Positions 1 to 14,127 are shown, numbered from the stretch's first letter. The stretch is 64,000 nt of DNA from Panaeolus papilionaceus (GCA_015501605.1 JADNRZ010000011.1:1426001-1490000); one strand, 5' to 3'. The notes: generated from the letters alone by a model not told the origin. Numbers and translations: made by a program.

Positions 1-2937
1 ATTTGTTTTTATATTTCACCGAGGTTGTCTGTTGATTACTTTTAGAAATCCAGTTTTGTCTCCTCGAACCTATGTATATGTCGTATATACTGGTCATAGT
101 CCCATACGAATATACATTCAACAGTGTAAAAAGTATCACCCCCGTAATACCCGTTCTAAATTCGGTCAAGGACTTATATGGTCTCAATCGGCGGAGGAAA
201 CCAAATCATCTATTTATTCCCAGAGTCAGTCATTCGAAAGTCACATTAGCAAGTTAACAGAATAGATGGCCTGTTAATAGATTCTATGTAGGTGATTGGG
301 TGGGGCGACTTGCTCGTAAAGACGGCGCAGCATGATCAAGAGCTAGAAACCTGGGTGATGATCGCCCCTTTTAACACTACTCGAGCACATGTGCACTGAA
401 TTCGATTTAGATCGAACTCAATTATTGCCGCAAGATTGAAAGCTAAAACATATCATTACCGCCGAGGGCATATCAGCTTCTCAATACATTTTGCTGGTGA
501 CAGGCCGAGTGAAGGACATGAAAGCAGAACCAGGTGACAACACCGTCTACGCTGAATAGAAATATCTAACCTGTAGGTTGGATTTTTAAATTTTTCTGTG
601 ATTGTGTGATGGACTGTTATGACTATCGACGGAGCTTCTACTCGTCTTTTGCGCGACACTGAATGCACCATTTGAGAGTCGATAGCTCAAGACATCATGT
701 TAACCTCGGCTTGGCTTTCATTTTGGATTGTTTGATGTCTCAAAAGTGCCACATGAGCGAAGGCTACGCTTCTATGAATCGATGGCACTCACCTCTGTAC
801 CACGCAGGATTGTTGGACGTATCTTTCATGAAGAGGGGACATCGGGATCGCCACTGGCAATAATCAACGGAACAGCCGCTGAGTTGGAAATAGCACCACG
901 GCAAACACCGAAAGCCAGCGACCCTGCACATTTCCATTTCTGTGCGACGATGAGAGCCTTGACAATGACATTGACCACCACCTCATCGACATCACTCATG
1001 TCAGCAGTACATGTCCAACCTCGTGCCATTTTCATACACCTACTTAGATTCTTCCTGTGAGACCAAGTAGTTCTATTAAAAGGAACCTTAACATAGTTGT
1101 TCTCGGTGCATGTTGCGGTGGCAATAATCTACTGCTCCGAGCATAACCGCGGCTCTCCAAAAGATCGACAGATGCACACAGTTGTGTACCTGAAGCGGAT
1201 GAATATTGGTTGAATGCATCTTATATCGTCGCGTTGATGGCGCACATGGAAAGGGGTCAAGTTTATTTGCCCCACTCAGAAGGACAGCTTCACGCACACG
1301 CTTCGTCGGTGGAAACTAAACGACTGGCCCCTCTTTTGCACAATCGAGCTGTAAACTTCAGCGTACTCCTTGCGGGAATCTTTACGTCTATGTCTCTGGT
1401 GCTATTCGTGACGCATCATCACCTGACCTCTGGAGAAGGTGTGAGTTCAGTGCTTTCGTGAAATTGTGAAAACGAATATTTACTCGAGCAGTGTGTTTTA
1501 CCAGGTGCCTCTGCGACATCATAGCACCACATAATGCTCGCTTGAATATGGTTGACAACATGATGATAGTTGTACTTATCCAACACGATCCACAAGCCCT
1601 GTTGGTAAGTAGGAAACAGTATTGTTGGCCTTGAGAACGTTGCTCTCACGTCGGCAGCACAGCGATGCCAGGTAGCTTTCGATGATGTAAGTCTTCGATG
1701 TCTTCTTCACCTCACGCTTAAAGGTTATGGGAATGATCACCCAGATTTCACTCCTTTGTTCTTGCTGTGATGGTCTATCTGGTCTCCGATTGGATTTCTC
1801 AGCAAGACGTCCTCTATGGTTGGAAACGAATCGCAAGTGCGCTTTTCCAAGAGGGTCGTTCACACAAAGTGTCACCCACCAGTTCTGACTCTGACTCTAT
1901 TCACGTTCTAGAGAGCGTCATCGTCATTATCCGAGACGGACGGCCTTTCCTTTCAGAGTGCCCTTTTTTTTAGCACCACGCATTCGCTTGTTGCTCACGA
2001 CTTCATATTTCACGCTAAACGTTCAATGACTGACGCTTAGAGCTCTGCGGGTCACTTCAATACGTTAACCATAGCGCCATTGTGCTCAGTAGTGTTATCT
2101 CACTCTCAACTCTCAGTCTTAGTCATGTGGTTGGCAAGTGACGCGCTTCAAGTTTGTCTTATCTGTTCGAGCTTCTTTGAAAGATACTCACGGCGATGGA
2201 AGATAGAACCCAGGGATGTATGGTGTCATTCTTATCCCTCAAGAACTAGTACTTGTGCTTACTGTGCCCTTCTTTATGACGTCTTGGTCGCAAAAACCCA
2301 TGTGGTTTCAAAAGACAACTGATCTTGAAGCAGCTACAGTACAGCCCCTATACTTTCATTTATGCACGTCACCGTCGGGGCCGCGCGCCGTCAACATTCC
2401 GATACCATAAATCACCCGAAGAAAAGAGAGTGCATCAGTTGCTTTCTAACCGACTCGCATCAGCGGACTATTCGATAGGCGACTGTTCAAAGCACAACCG
2501 GAGAGCACATGCGGGGTAAGCACTATGGGGTACAGCATATTCTATGACACTTATCATTTATTCGGATATATAGAGTTCCCTCTAGCTTGCCTTTGCTCAC
2601 GCCTTGTGTAACATGAGTACCATGATATTCCCAAAGCACATGCCGATGCTCTCCACCGCAGCATAGTGTGTCTCCCTTCTTCGTCGTTATATTCGGCTTT
2701 TTGCGACGAAAGCCTATCTAGGGCAATGTTTCTCAGTGTTGTGCCTTCTTATTGGTAAGAAACCTTCAAACTCACTGAGAAGTGCCATTGCATTGCTCAA
2801 TTTTTAGATGGGCGAGCGTAAAAATAGCTCTGTGTATTGAATCCGACACAAATGCCCAAATCAACAAACACAATTCTGTTCTAGTGGCCTGTTCTTTCCC
2901 TTCCCTCTTCTTAAACAAAAGCGTTGTCAATGGCTTA
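1..2937. other. No supported gene
   Basis: Only short open frames on both strands, none with a recognisable family, a convincing exon chain or a clear promoter. One frame near 1210-1461 (+) contains a hydrophobic stretch (FSVLLAGIFTSMSLVLFV) but has no neighbours that splice to it. I see no repeats or RNA gene here. It may be intergenic sequence or an old decayed locus. Confidence 0.5.
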
Positions 2938-4439
2938 ATGGCTCTGTCACCTCAAGTCGCCTTGGCCGTCTCTGTATGGGTGCAGGTATGTGCCATACCA
3001 ATAGGTCAACAGGGGCTCTGGCGACAAACCCACTGAAATGTCGAACAGGCGGTAGTATATGGTATAGAAAAGCCAATTCATCGAAAACCTTGCATTGGTT
3101 CTGAGTAAGTTTATCAACAGGGATTTATGTGCCACTGTTCTTTCAGGCTCTGTACATCATAGCGAGAAAACGCTCATCCAGCGCTTATTCTGCCAAGGTA
3201 CGTTGACCGTATTGCAGCTCTACCTAATTTAGTAAAACCAATTATCTCCAAGATTTTCCTCGGGGGCAGCGTTGTGTTGTTCTTGCTATCGACCATCGAT
3301 ATAGGTACGCAGCGATTCAGATACATTACAGGGGTTCTGTATCTTCTAACATCGGGGCACCCAGGGCTTAATTTGCTTCGACTTTTGAAGGGATTTGTTC
3401 TTGATGGAGAAAACCCAGTCATATACTTTTTCGATTGGACGAGATGGGAGAATATGATGCACAGCGGTATACTTTATGTTGCAACATGGATTGGCGATGC
3501 TTTAGCCGTTGGTGGTCCTTTCCTCTCGTCCAAATTCCGTTATTGATTTTTTGCAGATTTATCGTTGCTATGTTGTGTGGGACCGCAAAAAATGGGTTGT
3601 TGTCTTGCCTCTCATATTGCTTCTCGTCAGTATAGGTACGTTCTGCGTGCCCCACTGTCACCCAAATGCTGACGTGAAAATACAGGGATAAACGTTATGC
3701 TCTTTGTCTGGTTTACACACCCTACCCTCTTGCCCCCCTTTGCAACATATTTCAGATGGATGGGCACAGTATATCCACTGGCTTTTGCACAAAATACCAT
3801 TACGACAGGAATGATAGCTTTCAAAGTGTGGAAACAGCATCGAGACTCTACTGCTCTTGGTATTTTAAATGGTTCTTCTGTAGCGTTATTCACCGTCCTG
3901 CGAATCATCATCGAAAGCGCGATGGTTTATACCGTCCAACTCCTCATTCTTATCATTGCATTCCCACTCGAATCATGGGTACAGGCGATCATACAGCAAG
4001 CTATCGTCCCTAGCATAGGCAAGTTACATAGTTACATTCACTTGTCGTCTACTAGTTAGGCAATGCTCATCATTTAACAGGGATTGTGTTCGTGCTGATC
4101 GCCGTACGGGTACACTACTCTCAAGCTCGCGTGGAAGTGAATCCATCGACGATGCTGATACCTGCATGGCTGGGCGGATCGGAGACTAACTTTTCTACAA
4201 ATGCTAGCAAGACTGACCCTGCGCGCCGTTCGTTCCGTGTCAGTACATGTCGGCCCGAAGGCATGTTGGACGAAGAGATACAATTCGCTCTGGCCTCCAC
4301 TCATAATAGAAGACGGCATCGTGCGGATGTTGACTTGGACGTCAACTCGGTGAAACACATGGATGATGTAGATCTTGCTTTCATTACTACCAGTCGACAT
4401 CCTCCCAGCGGAACCATTGCGGAACCAGAGAGTAGTTGA
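2938..4439 (+). CDS. Seven-helix-type agaricomycete membrane protein
   Basis: A multi-exon gene for a polytopic membrane protein of roughly 350 residues with about seven hydrophobic segments (for example GGSVVLFLLSTID, WVVVLPLILLLVSI, VQLLILIIAF, IVFVLIAV). It carries the motif WIGDALAIYRCYVVW, which I recognise from a large agaricomycete family without assigned function. The C-terminal tail is hydrophilic and acidic. Five introns are readable, and all coding frames join. The first exon (ATG at 2938, short N-terminus) is the least certain part and needs a GTATGG donor at the end of MALSPQVALAVS. The intron at 4019-4080 uses a GC donor (GCAAGT). The topology resembles a receptor, but that is inference only. 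It lies upstream of ATG12 on the same strand with about 260 bases between them. Confidence 0.75.
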
Positions 4440-4699
4440 CAATGGAGTTTATTTGGGATTTAAATATTATCATAGCATGACTCTTACTCTGTTACATATA
4501 CTTGATGAAGCATTTTCAACTTGATACCTCGGACCATACGACCCATATGAGGTGAATGTCGAAATACCTATGGAAAGGGTAATGAGCAGATAGGGGTTAC
4601 ATTTGATTACAAATATTGATTGATTATTACATAATACTTCAGCTAAGGGACGCAGGAGTCGTTTGACCTGCACTGTGTTCAGTGTTTCTCATCACCATT

Positions 4700-5327
4700 A
4701 TGGCCCAAGTGGCCGGAAGCCCAGAGCTAACTCCTCGTCAAGGTAGTCGCAATTTGCCTGGATGGACTTCAACTGAACGGCCGGACCATTCTGAAGAGGT
4801 ATTGAAGGCGCTTGAAACCTACAAAAAGAAAGATCCACTGAAAAGTACGTTTTAACTGCACCTGGTATCTGAAGCGCAGGTCCTGACGATAGTTGGTATC
4901 TCTATCAGTTGTTGTAAGGTTTAAAGGTGTCGGAAATGCGCCCATTATGAAGCAGAACATGTACAAGATCACAGCTGCCAACCGATTTCAAGCTGTGATC
5001 CAGTTTCTAAGGAAAGAGTTAGGATGGCAGAATGGGGAGCCGCTTGTGAGTGCTACCGAATGCTTCGCCTAATTGGATGCAGCTGAACCCTCGTTCCTTT
5101 AGTTCCTTTACATCAATTCTACCTTTTCTCCTGCACCGGATGATACCGTTCTGAATCTCTTTAAGGTTGGTCAGTTTTTGTTTTTGGTTGACCATATGCC
5201 TTTTTAATGTTCTTAGTCTTTTTCTACTGAGGGTTTCCTGATTGTAAATTATAGGTAGGTATACAGTTCTTGACACGTAAACTGTGATATTCATATCTAT
5301 CATAGTACCACGCCTGCCTGGGGTTGA
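4700..5327 (+). CDS. ATG12: Autophagy ubiquitin-like modifier Atg12
   Basis: Five exons (4700-4844, 4909-5045, 5103-5165, 5217-5254, 5306-5327) join in frame to a protein of about 134 residues. Recognisable core segments are VVVRFKGVGNAPIMKQN, ITAANRFQAVIQFLRKEL, SPAPDDTVLNLFK and STEGFLIVNY, followed by the conserved C-terminal TTPAWG. The last residue is the glycine that is activated by Atg7 and Atg10 and linked to a lysine of Atg5. The Atg12-Atg5 conjugate, with Atg16, acts as the E3-like factor for Atg8 lipidation in autophagosome formation. The first 45 or so residues are a polar, presumably flexible extension. The length is close to the animal homologue and shorter than the yeast one. 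Introns are 50-65 nt. The exons are too short to show as long ORFs, so ORF-based calling misses this gene. Confidence 0.93.
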
Positions 5328-8300
5328 ACGCCTACATGACCCCATAATCATATCATTTTATCACGATCATACCCTGACAATCTTCTCGTGACCGCATCAC
5401 CACACCAAAAGAAGGACAATACTTGAACAAAAGCTACCCTCCTATTTCCATGTTGTACGGTACAATGTCTTTGCCTCGGCCAGGACTGCTGCATAGCCCC
5501 CCAAAAGCAATCAGTTCGTTACAGATCAACGTCTGACAAGGATATCAACCTTCGAATGGAATGGCCCCCACTCCTTGGAGTTATCATGATTACATCGAAT
5601 GTGATCATGTTGCTAAATGGCGTGTAGGAACGCTTTTTTTATGGTTGAGGGTACCGAGAGGTTGGTGACCACATGAAGCCACCCTTTACGTCGTGTTGTC
5701 TATTCCATAGCACAAGCTCGTGCTTTCAACCTTCACATTTGTCTACTCGTCTTTCAGGTTACGTGGATCAGTCAACTTTTATCTGTCGTCTGACCCTCTG
5801 TAGCCGTATCCTTAGAGCTTCCGGCAAACTATAATCAAGCGGCAGCGTTCCTTGATCATTAGCACTGAGTAGTGAATATTACCTCCATGGCACATGTCAT
5901 TTTTGGGATATGTTCCAACCTCTTTATGGCGAAATCTCGCCCTCTTGTGCCCCGGCAACCAAAATTCAAGTGCACTATGCTACCGTACAAGCACCTATGT
6001 CATATGGTATAGTCCAATATTGATTCCATATTGATCACAAATGGACCTTGTCGCAGCCGGTCAAGAATGCCGGGATAATTCATATGTATTCTCTTGAGTA
6101 CTTTCAGTAACTCGTTGTCCGTCTAACAGCTTATTTTCAGACTGTCGGGCCGCCCCTCGCGGATCCTCCAATCAGGACCTTGATTGAGGTCAAGATACTC
6201 CGCCGATAAAAAGATGCTCACAACGACGCTCACACGGGACCGGATAATCCCATCAACAAAAGTCTCTCAATCCCTCTCCTTGCGCAGCCATGCGCATGAT
6301 CAATTCCGGTGGGTATTCGTTGGAGAATGCGGTTTTTGACGAGTTGTCCAACCGTCTTATTCAGGCGCATTTCCCCCTACGTCGTGGTAGGCCCTGATTC
6401 GTGGCATCCCACAACCGTTGGACAGTCATCTTTGATCTTGGACCTACTGTTTGTAGACGTCACCACATCCGTTGCGCCGCTACATCGCTGTGAAACAAGG
6501 AGTGTTAACGTCGGTCTCGCTGATGAATGTGTGAAAGATATGTGATCGCTCATATCGGTGTTAGCAAGATACAAGCATCAGGTAGACGTAGAGTGGTGGC
6601 TGCAAAACACAGTGTAGCACACTGCAATGGGTTCATTTGGGGTCTATGATTTCCACGGTGTGTATAGATCACTTTTTTTCGCGCCCAATCGTTTACTTAC
6701 TATGTTTATCTCTAACATATCCCAGTGACGCATTCGTAAAGTCAGCAAAAGCGTCAGAGAAAATAGATATAGCTCAGATCTCGGAGTCAATATTGGCGTT
6801 TACTTTACGTTCAACTGTCAAGCCCGGCTGACGGACTAAAAACGGATGCTTGAGCACAATGTCACCTTAACTGCGCCGAGTTCCTCAGAGTCAAGCCTTC
6901 GTCCCGTGAGGTTGAGTTCTTCCAGGAGATCCATGCTATACTCGCGGAGCTTAAACTACTCTGTTGAAGAGATCTGAGGGTGCAAAGGCTCCACAATGTG
7001 TATTCAATCGCTGCCAAACCAAGAAGCCTTGGTGGTAGCAAACTTGAAACTCGGAAAACATATCAACAGAGATCGTTGTCTTGATATTGTCATCTCATGA
7101 CCGACTCGGCTTCCTTGGTGAGATTATGGCTCTTCTTTCCTACGTATGACATTATCTCAACGCAAGCTGCAGAGTATTTTTCTGAGAAAACCAGAGGAAA
7201 GATACAGGCCGTGTGATCCCCTTTGGCAGGTGGTTTATTGATATCTGCCCTCGGTTTCGCGTCGTGGATCGTCTTTGACGCGGAATCAGAGTAACCATCT
7301 TGCTTTATGGTTTGCATGAGAACACGAATGATATGCGACGTGTTCTAAACTTTGTTATCCTTTAAAATTTTCCGTCAATTCGGCATACGCGTGTTGGCCA
7401 ATCTAGACAGGTGGTTATGGGCGTTGTGAAATTTGGACGAGTCAGGAGCACTTACAACCGCCCATCGCCAAAATGAAAGCATCATGTGAATCAAGATATC
7501 GATTACACACGGTGATAAAGGATAATTATGATTGTTTACACTATTATGGTCTGCACTCAGTGCCCATCTATCAATCATCGGTTCATTATTGGAAGGTTCC
7601 ACGTCGTTTATAAGACAAAGGAAGCGTATAGTCTGCGGGGTGAAATATCGTCGCAGCATGACAAAAATAGTGGGGGTTTGCCTAGTTTGTTCAAGCTACA
7701 GCCAGACGTAAACTATGGCGTCTGGAACTGAATTAAAAGTGCTTATGATAGCGAATATTATGGACTGTTGATGATCCAAGCGATGCTAGATCGCGGGCAC
7801 AGGGGCTTCGTTGTACAAGAGTTTCTCCCATCGATTTAACATTATTATCTAACCGAGCTGTTTTCTTCCCATAGGAAATCTCCAAAGGATGTTAATGCGA
7901 TCTTCTGGCAAGGGCTAGAGGCACCGAGGTGGAAACGCTCCCCACTCACCTCCGAGTCCTGATCTAGAGAAGTTGGCAGACGAAGGGGGCGAAACCCACT
8001 CAAGCAGCGACAAGTGCACGCATGATAATGCAATGATTACGTCCAAGCCACATCTCATGAATAGTACAGCTGCCTCTACGTTAGCGGCGGAAATACACTC
8101 CAGGATGGCAGCCAATGCTATTTTTTCTCAGCCCCTGTTCATTTGCATTAATAAGTAACAAAAAGGCAAGCAGGTCCATGTCGCGAGCTGTCGTCGTGGG
8201 CAATCCCCCAACCGTGCGACCTGTTGGGTTGGGCTGGCAGATCAGAAACGCTCGAGTTTGGGGAACAAACTTCTGAACATTGCTGAACAAGGGCCGAGAG

Positions 8301-11067
8301 GGTTTCGGAGACAATCGTCATGGCCGGTAAGAATAAGGAAACTTCAAAAACCTTGAAGCTTCTCTGACCTCTATTCAGGGATGCGGGTCTGATAAATGGG
8401 AACAGCCAGCGCTCCTCGTGTTGATATCGAATCAAAATGCTTGCTAATTGATCCTCCATTTTCTTCATTGAATGTTTCTAGGCTGTGAACAAGTTCCAAA
8501 ATAGCCAGTTATTGCTTATGTATAGCCATTTCTTAATTAGAAGCTATATCAAACCTGTTTATAAATTTTTGCAACACCGCCGTATCCGTCCCGTACTAGC
8601 CAGGCTTGCTGTCGAACACCAAACTTGATGAAGGGCAGTGTGTATTATTTGCTAGACTAAACAAAGACTGATGTCAATACGAGATAAAAAAAAATCGCCA
8701 AATGCGTTGCGTGGAACCAGCATTACCTGCATGTATAATTAATGGATCCGGGAGGGGCAATGGGGTAAAGACCTTCTCGAAAGGGAGACAAGACAACATG
8801 CGGAGGATGTGCAGATTTATTGGCATTGCGTGCAGCGCGTCGAGTGCTTCACGTTGGCGAAGCAGAAAAAATTTTCAACCACGGCAACAGATAAATTTCC
8901 TCGGTGTAGTCTGGGCGCGCAGTAGGGTTGTGCCCGGTCTGCGCGGGTGGACCAGTCTATCTTGCTGATAACGAAGAGTATGAGAATGTGAGACTGGGTC
9001 TGGGATCGCATCAGTTGATTGCGGACGGGACCGACATAGTTGCAGCAAATAAGCACTGGGAGAAAACACTAATGAGAGAGAGAGACAACAGGAGAGGGGG
9101 GAAGGGGGTGAGAAGAAAAGGGGTAAATCACCAAGATGGAAGAGATGATTCACACACAGAAGACTCAAACCCACCCACCGTCAAGCCGAGATCAGCTTGA
9201 ATCAAGGTTGGGTATATCCACAGAGGGGCTAAGCAACGGAAAAGCTAGGTTCGTCCGCTCATACAACTGAGTTTCAGGGCATCCTAATGGAATACGCATT
9301 ATCAGGACTGACAGTGCAACTCTCCCAAGGCAACCCCGGTGGGCAGCCGGCGGGAATATCGAGAAAATGCCATAACGGCTCCATGACGTCTGAGAATCAG
9401 TTGAATACAGAAAGAGACACGGCTCCCACCTGCACACGCGCAGGCATTCCGTCAAGGGAGACGTTTGAGTGATAAGCACGAGATGCCAGACATGTCACTT
9501 GACTAGGAGGAGCGTCAGCCACCATCATTCATCGTCGACTCGGCCAGCTGAAAATGGGTGTAACTAGCCAGGAAGAGACATGGTATTTACGAAAGTACGG
9601 AACGAAATGGACCGTAGGTCGTTCCTGCATCCCCGTTTTGTTATTGAATGATTGACCACCCTTTCAAGAAGAGCATGTAGCCTTTAAAGCTCACTGAAGG
9701 AGTGGATGACTCGCTCTTTCCACCTCGTGTTGGACACCGAGTGCTCAGCCGTGCGAGAACGAGTTGTATCGTTGCCACAGTTAGAACTCAAGCCGAAAGA
9801 CAATTTGCATAGGAGAACCAGATTTTTAAAAGCTACGCTGCCTGAGAGGCCACTGTTAGGGGGAATTCCTATTTTAACAGGAGAGGGCGTCTCGAGGACG
9901 AAGGTCAAGGAGCAACATATCGACATGAGGGCATGAAAAGACTGAAGAGGAAAGTGGGATCCAAGTTGAGGGCGCGCAAAAACATCATTTGGTTATTTAT
10001 TTGATCAGGAGGGGAGGTGAGAAAAAATACGGAAATATTTCACTGATATTTAAGTTTCGCAAAGTTCCGGCAAAGGAGGAACTAGTCCCGGAGTCATTTG
10101 CGTTGCTTTTTCCACAGTTCACGGGACCATCAAGCGTCATAGGATGCTCGGCAATGACTGCACACTGCGTGAAGTATTTGTGGCCTTTTGTTGTAGCGCA
10201 ATTCGAACGATATTCCCAAAGTTTCGAGGCATTCGAGGAGATAGCAACTCGGAAGGGAGCGTACTGCAGCGGTCGAGAAACGGAATCTACACACCCTTAA
10301 TTTGGTAACCACGTGGATACGAACTCGCGTGGTTGTCACGTTGCGCGATTCCGCTGAACTGTGCTCGAGTGCGACCAGAAGCATCTCTCAGGAGCGCAGT
10401 CCATCCATACTTACACCGCGCTTAGCAAAGGAAAGAGCACAGGGCAATAATCAAACTTGAGTGTGGCGTAGCTTCAACCCAGTTATTGAGCATACAATAA
10501 TTTTCGGTCACCACAACATTGAACAGCTTTGTTGCAATTCAAGTCTGAGCATGTACAGCTGTGTCCTGAAGAATTGAAGGTTAATGAGTGCTGTTGAGAA
10601 GTCCTTTCACTGCTTATGACCCAAGAAATCATTTAGTATGCACACAAGAGGTTATAATCCCAAAAGACGACAAAATGACCATTGAAGAAATAGGAAATAT
10701 ATATACAGCAGTGATGAGAGTCTATACGAGTATTAAATAGAATTAGACCGAAGATCCCGACCAAGAAATACGAGTAGAGTGATGAACGAGAGCTACAGGA
10801 TGTCTATGAATGCATGCGAATGTGGAAAGCGAGGAAAGCAGATGTGACGCGAGGAGAATTTTTGGATGCCGATTCTAGCGGCCGGATGGTAGAAAGGAGT
10901 GTTTGAAGGTCCAGAAGAATGCTACGAGAAATGAATGAAGGACGCGAATGGGTAGTGGAAATAAAGGAATGAAGGTGTTTTAGCAGATTTATGATGTTGA
11001 GAACTTGGATTTCTGCGATAGGTGCTAACTGTCAGATTCTGGTGTGCTTGTAGTTATGAATGAAAGG
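5328..11067. other. Gene-poor 5.7-kb stretch, no supported gene
   Basis: Many short open frames on both strands but none that I recognise or can chain through splice sites. A promoter-like patch occurs near 6205-6290 (GATAAAAAG, then a CT-rich leader before an ATG at about 6290), but the frame after it closes quickly. A GA-rich run lies near 9070-9120. I found no reverse transcriptase, transposase motif or terminal repeats. The length without genes is unusual next to the dense parts of the window, so decayed mobile DNA is possible but not shown. Confidence 0.4.
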
Positions 11068-11476
11068 CTACTCACTGTCCTCATCATGAGTGGTGATGAT
11101 GAATCTTGCGGTGTCGTTGATGATGGCTAAGGATATAGGTAAGTTGAATGTCAAATACGACGAGTAATAAAAGCCGCTTACCATTTTGCCGTATACCAAA
11201 GGCTGCGTCTGAGGAGTAAATGACGATGGTGTTTTTGAGAGGGCCTTCTGGAGCTGAATTTAATGACTTATGAGTAGCTGTCGAAGAGTCTAGAATTAAA
11301 TATTAACTGACCTTGGCCTCACTCTCTGCAGCTCGTTGGGCATACATGTTTGGATGTAGCGACACGTTGTGAATACTGGTCGCCTGGGGTAGGGAGTTGA
11401 GTGCTGATGAAACACTTGGGAAGGCGACGAGGTTCGAAGGAACGCCCTTTGAAGAAGAAGAGTCGCGGCTAGACAT
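11068..11476 (-). CDS. Small uncharacterised protein, three exons
   Basis: Starting at the ATG at 11476 (MSSRDSSSSKGVPSNLVAFP), three exons (11323-11476, 11182-11253, 11068-11126) join in one frame to 94 residues. The donor chosen for exon 1 is GTGAGG at 11322, because it alone keeps exons 2 and 3 (EGPLKNTIVIYSSDAAFG, then INDTARFIITTHDEDSE) open to a proper stop. The N-terminal half is Ser-rich and probably disordered; the C-terminal half alternates hydrophobic residues like beta strands and ends acidic. No signal peptide or membrane segment. I do not recognise the family. The consistency of three splice junctions and the protein-like second half are the main support. Confidence 0.6.
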
Positions 11477-14127
11477 TGTTATTGAAGTACAAGTATCGAC
11501 GAAGAATGAACAGTGAATGGTGGGTGAGGAAGGGATATGTTGGATTTTCAAGGGATGATTTATAGATGGTAGGATATGGGGGACGCGTGACAGGTGAATC
11601 GTATTGACGGGATCTGAAGGGCTAGAAACGACAAATTGGTGAGATCTAACATCTCGATACCCAAAACTTGACTTGTACACATTCAGGCAGTTGATCACGC
11701 CCATCAAGATTCATAAACCGCCGGTCCTTTCCGACTTCTGACAATAATTATAAAGAAAATAGTACCCATTATAGTTCCTCCTCGAGGCAATGGCAAGCAA
11801 GTCCACCAAACGACGCAATCTCAGTTTTGGGGTGCACAACCTCAATGTCCACCATACCTGACCCATCGTCCCTGCATCACTAACATGCCTTCAATTTATC
11901 CGAACGGACCCTTTTTCCTCACGTCCTCTGTGCCAACTCTGTGCTTTCTTCACTACTGTTACATGCCCACGACTACTTACTACATACTGCGAATTACACA
12001 GACTTCTTCTCGATGATCGTGTCTCAGTAAACGCAGTTGTATCAGAGTTTCTCCTTCAATATTTTTTGTAAATAGCTTGCTTGAATAGTTGTCTTGCAAT
12101 TTTCAGTAACCCCGAATATCTTGCTCGGGCAACCGTAAAGTCGGGCAAACCTGCAGGGTCTTCACGACCGACCTGACCGTTGTTGGCGCACACGCCCGCC
12201 AGTTTCTCCGTCCGGGGTAATTTTCCCCTCCGGCGCCATACCACATTAGGATTAACCCCGCCAGCAGTCAAATGATGCGAAAATTCCTCACTCCTGAGCA
12301 GTGTCACCACCAGGTGGCTTGTGCGGTGGTGTACCAACCTCTCTCAAACTGCTCCTGAGATCGTAAAACTGCGCCAGTTAACTGACAATCTCTAACTGTG
12401 CGTTTTAATGGACTGACAACTGAACACTTCGTTTGCACGTTTCGAACGGTGGTAAGATCATTATGTGTTTCATCATGTTGCACCTACATTGGTTAATTGA
12501 TTTCCTTGACCACCTACAAAATGACCTCTTTATCCTTCGAAATTGAGTTCTACCATCGAACCATTAATACGAGCTTTATCTGGGGGCTCCAATATCTTAA
12601 ATTTGAAAGCAATATATGGACTCGTAAGCCATAAAAGACCTGGGTCATGAAAGCGTCGCATTCTCGCCCAATCGAGCATCAGTCAGATATATGATCTGTT
12701 TAGTGAGATCGATTGTACTCTTCTGCATTATCTATCGAGTCAAAGCCGATTGACGATGTAAATTCATTGTCAGATTCACCTTTGGTGTCTGAAATGAGCA
12801 GGAACCTTATCTGGACATGTCTTTGGGACATTTCAGACCTGTTTTCCTGTCTGGGCCTCTTCGTTGAACAAGTCTCCCTCATTATTTGTCTTGTCAGATG
12901 ACAATGTCATTCGCTGGTACAAAGCAGCCTCCAACCAGGGCTGAACGCCTAAATGTCTGCCCCGCCGACGGCACACCTGCCAAAATGCTCAATTACTACG
13001 ACTAGTTGGCTAGCGGTCCAATCACTGCACGATTCGGACCTTATTGAGCAGGGATCGTGCATCTCCGCCCAGAAACAGGTACGACCCTCTTCCAACTCAA
13101 AAGCCTCCACCTCTCCTCAACCAATCCTGTGCCGCTCACACGGCAGCTCAGCACCTATGTGCAACAAGCCAATCAGCCTTGCCTTCCCACCATTTTAGAG
13201 AACCTCTTTTTCCCTTCCGGTTGTTGGGAGTGTGGTCGATTCCCGACCGCGTAAGATTAATCTCCTGAGGATTCGAACAGCAATCTCACCATGGGATGTA
13301 AGGAAGGTCAACACATATTCAGAATTTTGGGGACTATGAGGGTGGTATTCGACGACCGCAGTCTCACCCAACCTTCGATTCAACTCATACGTCTTCAGAG
13401 TGTGTCACCACCTGGACGGGTTAAGTAATCTCATTCACGTCTACTACTCAGCATCCGAATTCCGGAATTCTTTGCGATGGTCTTCCAACGAGAGCGACCC
13501 TCGATTTCTCAATCTTCTCTGCCTCCGCTCTTTGAGCCACCCACCCATACCTTCGTGGAGCCGATATAGTACTAGCATTGCTATTTCTGTATTTTCGTCT
13601 TCGTGTTCTTCTTCGCCTCTTTGTCTTCATCTAATTCCGCGTCATACACAACATCATTGAAACCGATGGTGATTAGCTCTCAACAAATAAAAAGCATTAT
13701 CACCTTCTCGCCCGCTCTTATCTGGCACTGATTTCGCATACTTTGTCCCTCTTTATTGCATCTTTTCATATCAATTTCATATCAACATTCAGGATCCAGC
13801 AGGGCCCCACCCCGGACTCAATAATGTCTTCAGAACAAGCAATTAGACTTCTCAAAGCAGTTCAAAATTTAAGTTTCGCCCTTCGCCGCGCTCCTCCTCT
13901 GTTAACCCTACCCTTCCCTCTATTACATCTTACCTATAACCTACGATCTAGAAGATGGGGCACACGGAATCCTAAGCCGTGCGTCCATCGTCCTGATTCG
14001 ATGACGACACGTTAATGGTGGCCATGAGATAGCACGTATACTAGAAACGAAGAATAACGGAAGCCGCTAGGTAGTGGGGGTGGATACTCGAGGCACACGC
14101 GCGCGCGCCCTGCACCTTCGATGCTCC
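11477..14127. other. No supported gene
   Basis: The first 200-300 bases are presumably the promoter of the small minus-strand gene ending at 11476. The rest holds only short overlapping frames on both strands without recognisable domains. A possible short start near 13824 (+; MSSEQAIRLLKAVQNL) follows an AT-rich stretch with ATAAAAAG but does not extend into a plausible protein. Confidence 0.4.

Noticed and set aside
9070..9120. GA-rich run as a regulatory or repeat array
   Set aside because: Short and irregular, with no periodic unit and no adjacent gene.
14095..14108. Alternating CG tract as a functional element
   Set aside because: A short simple repeat with no supporting context.
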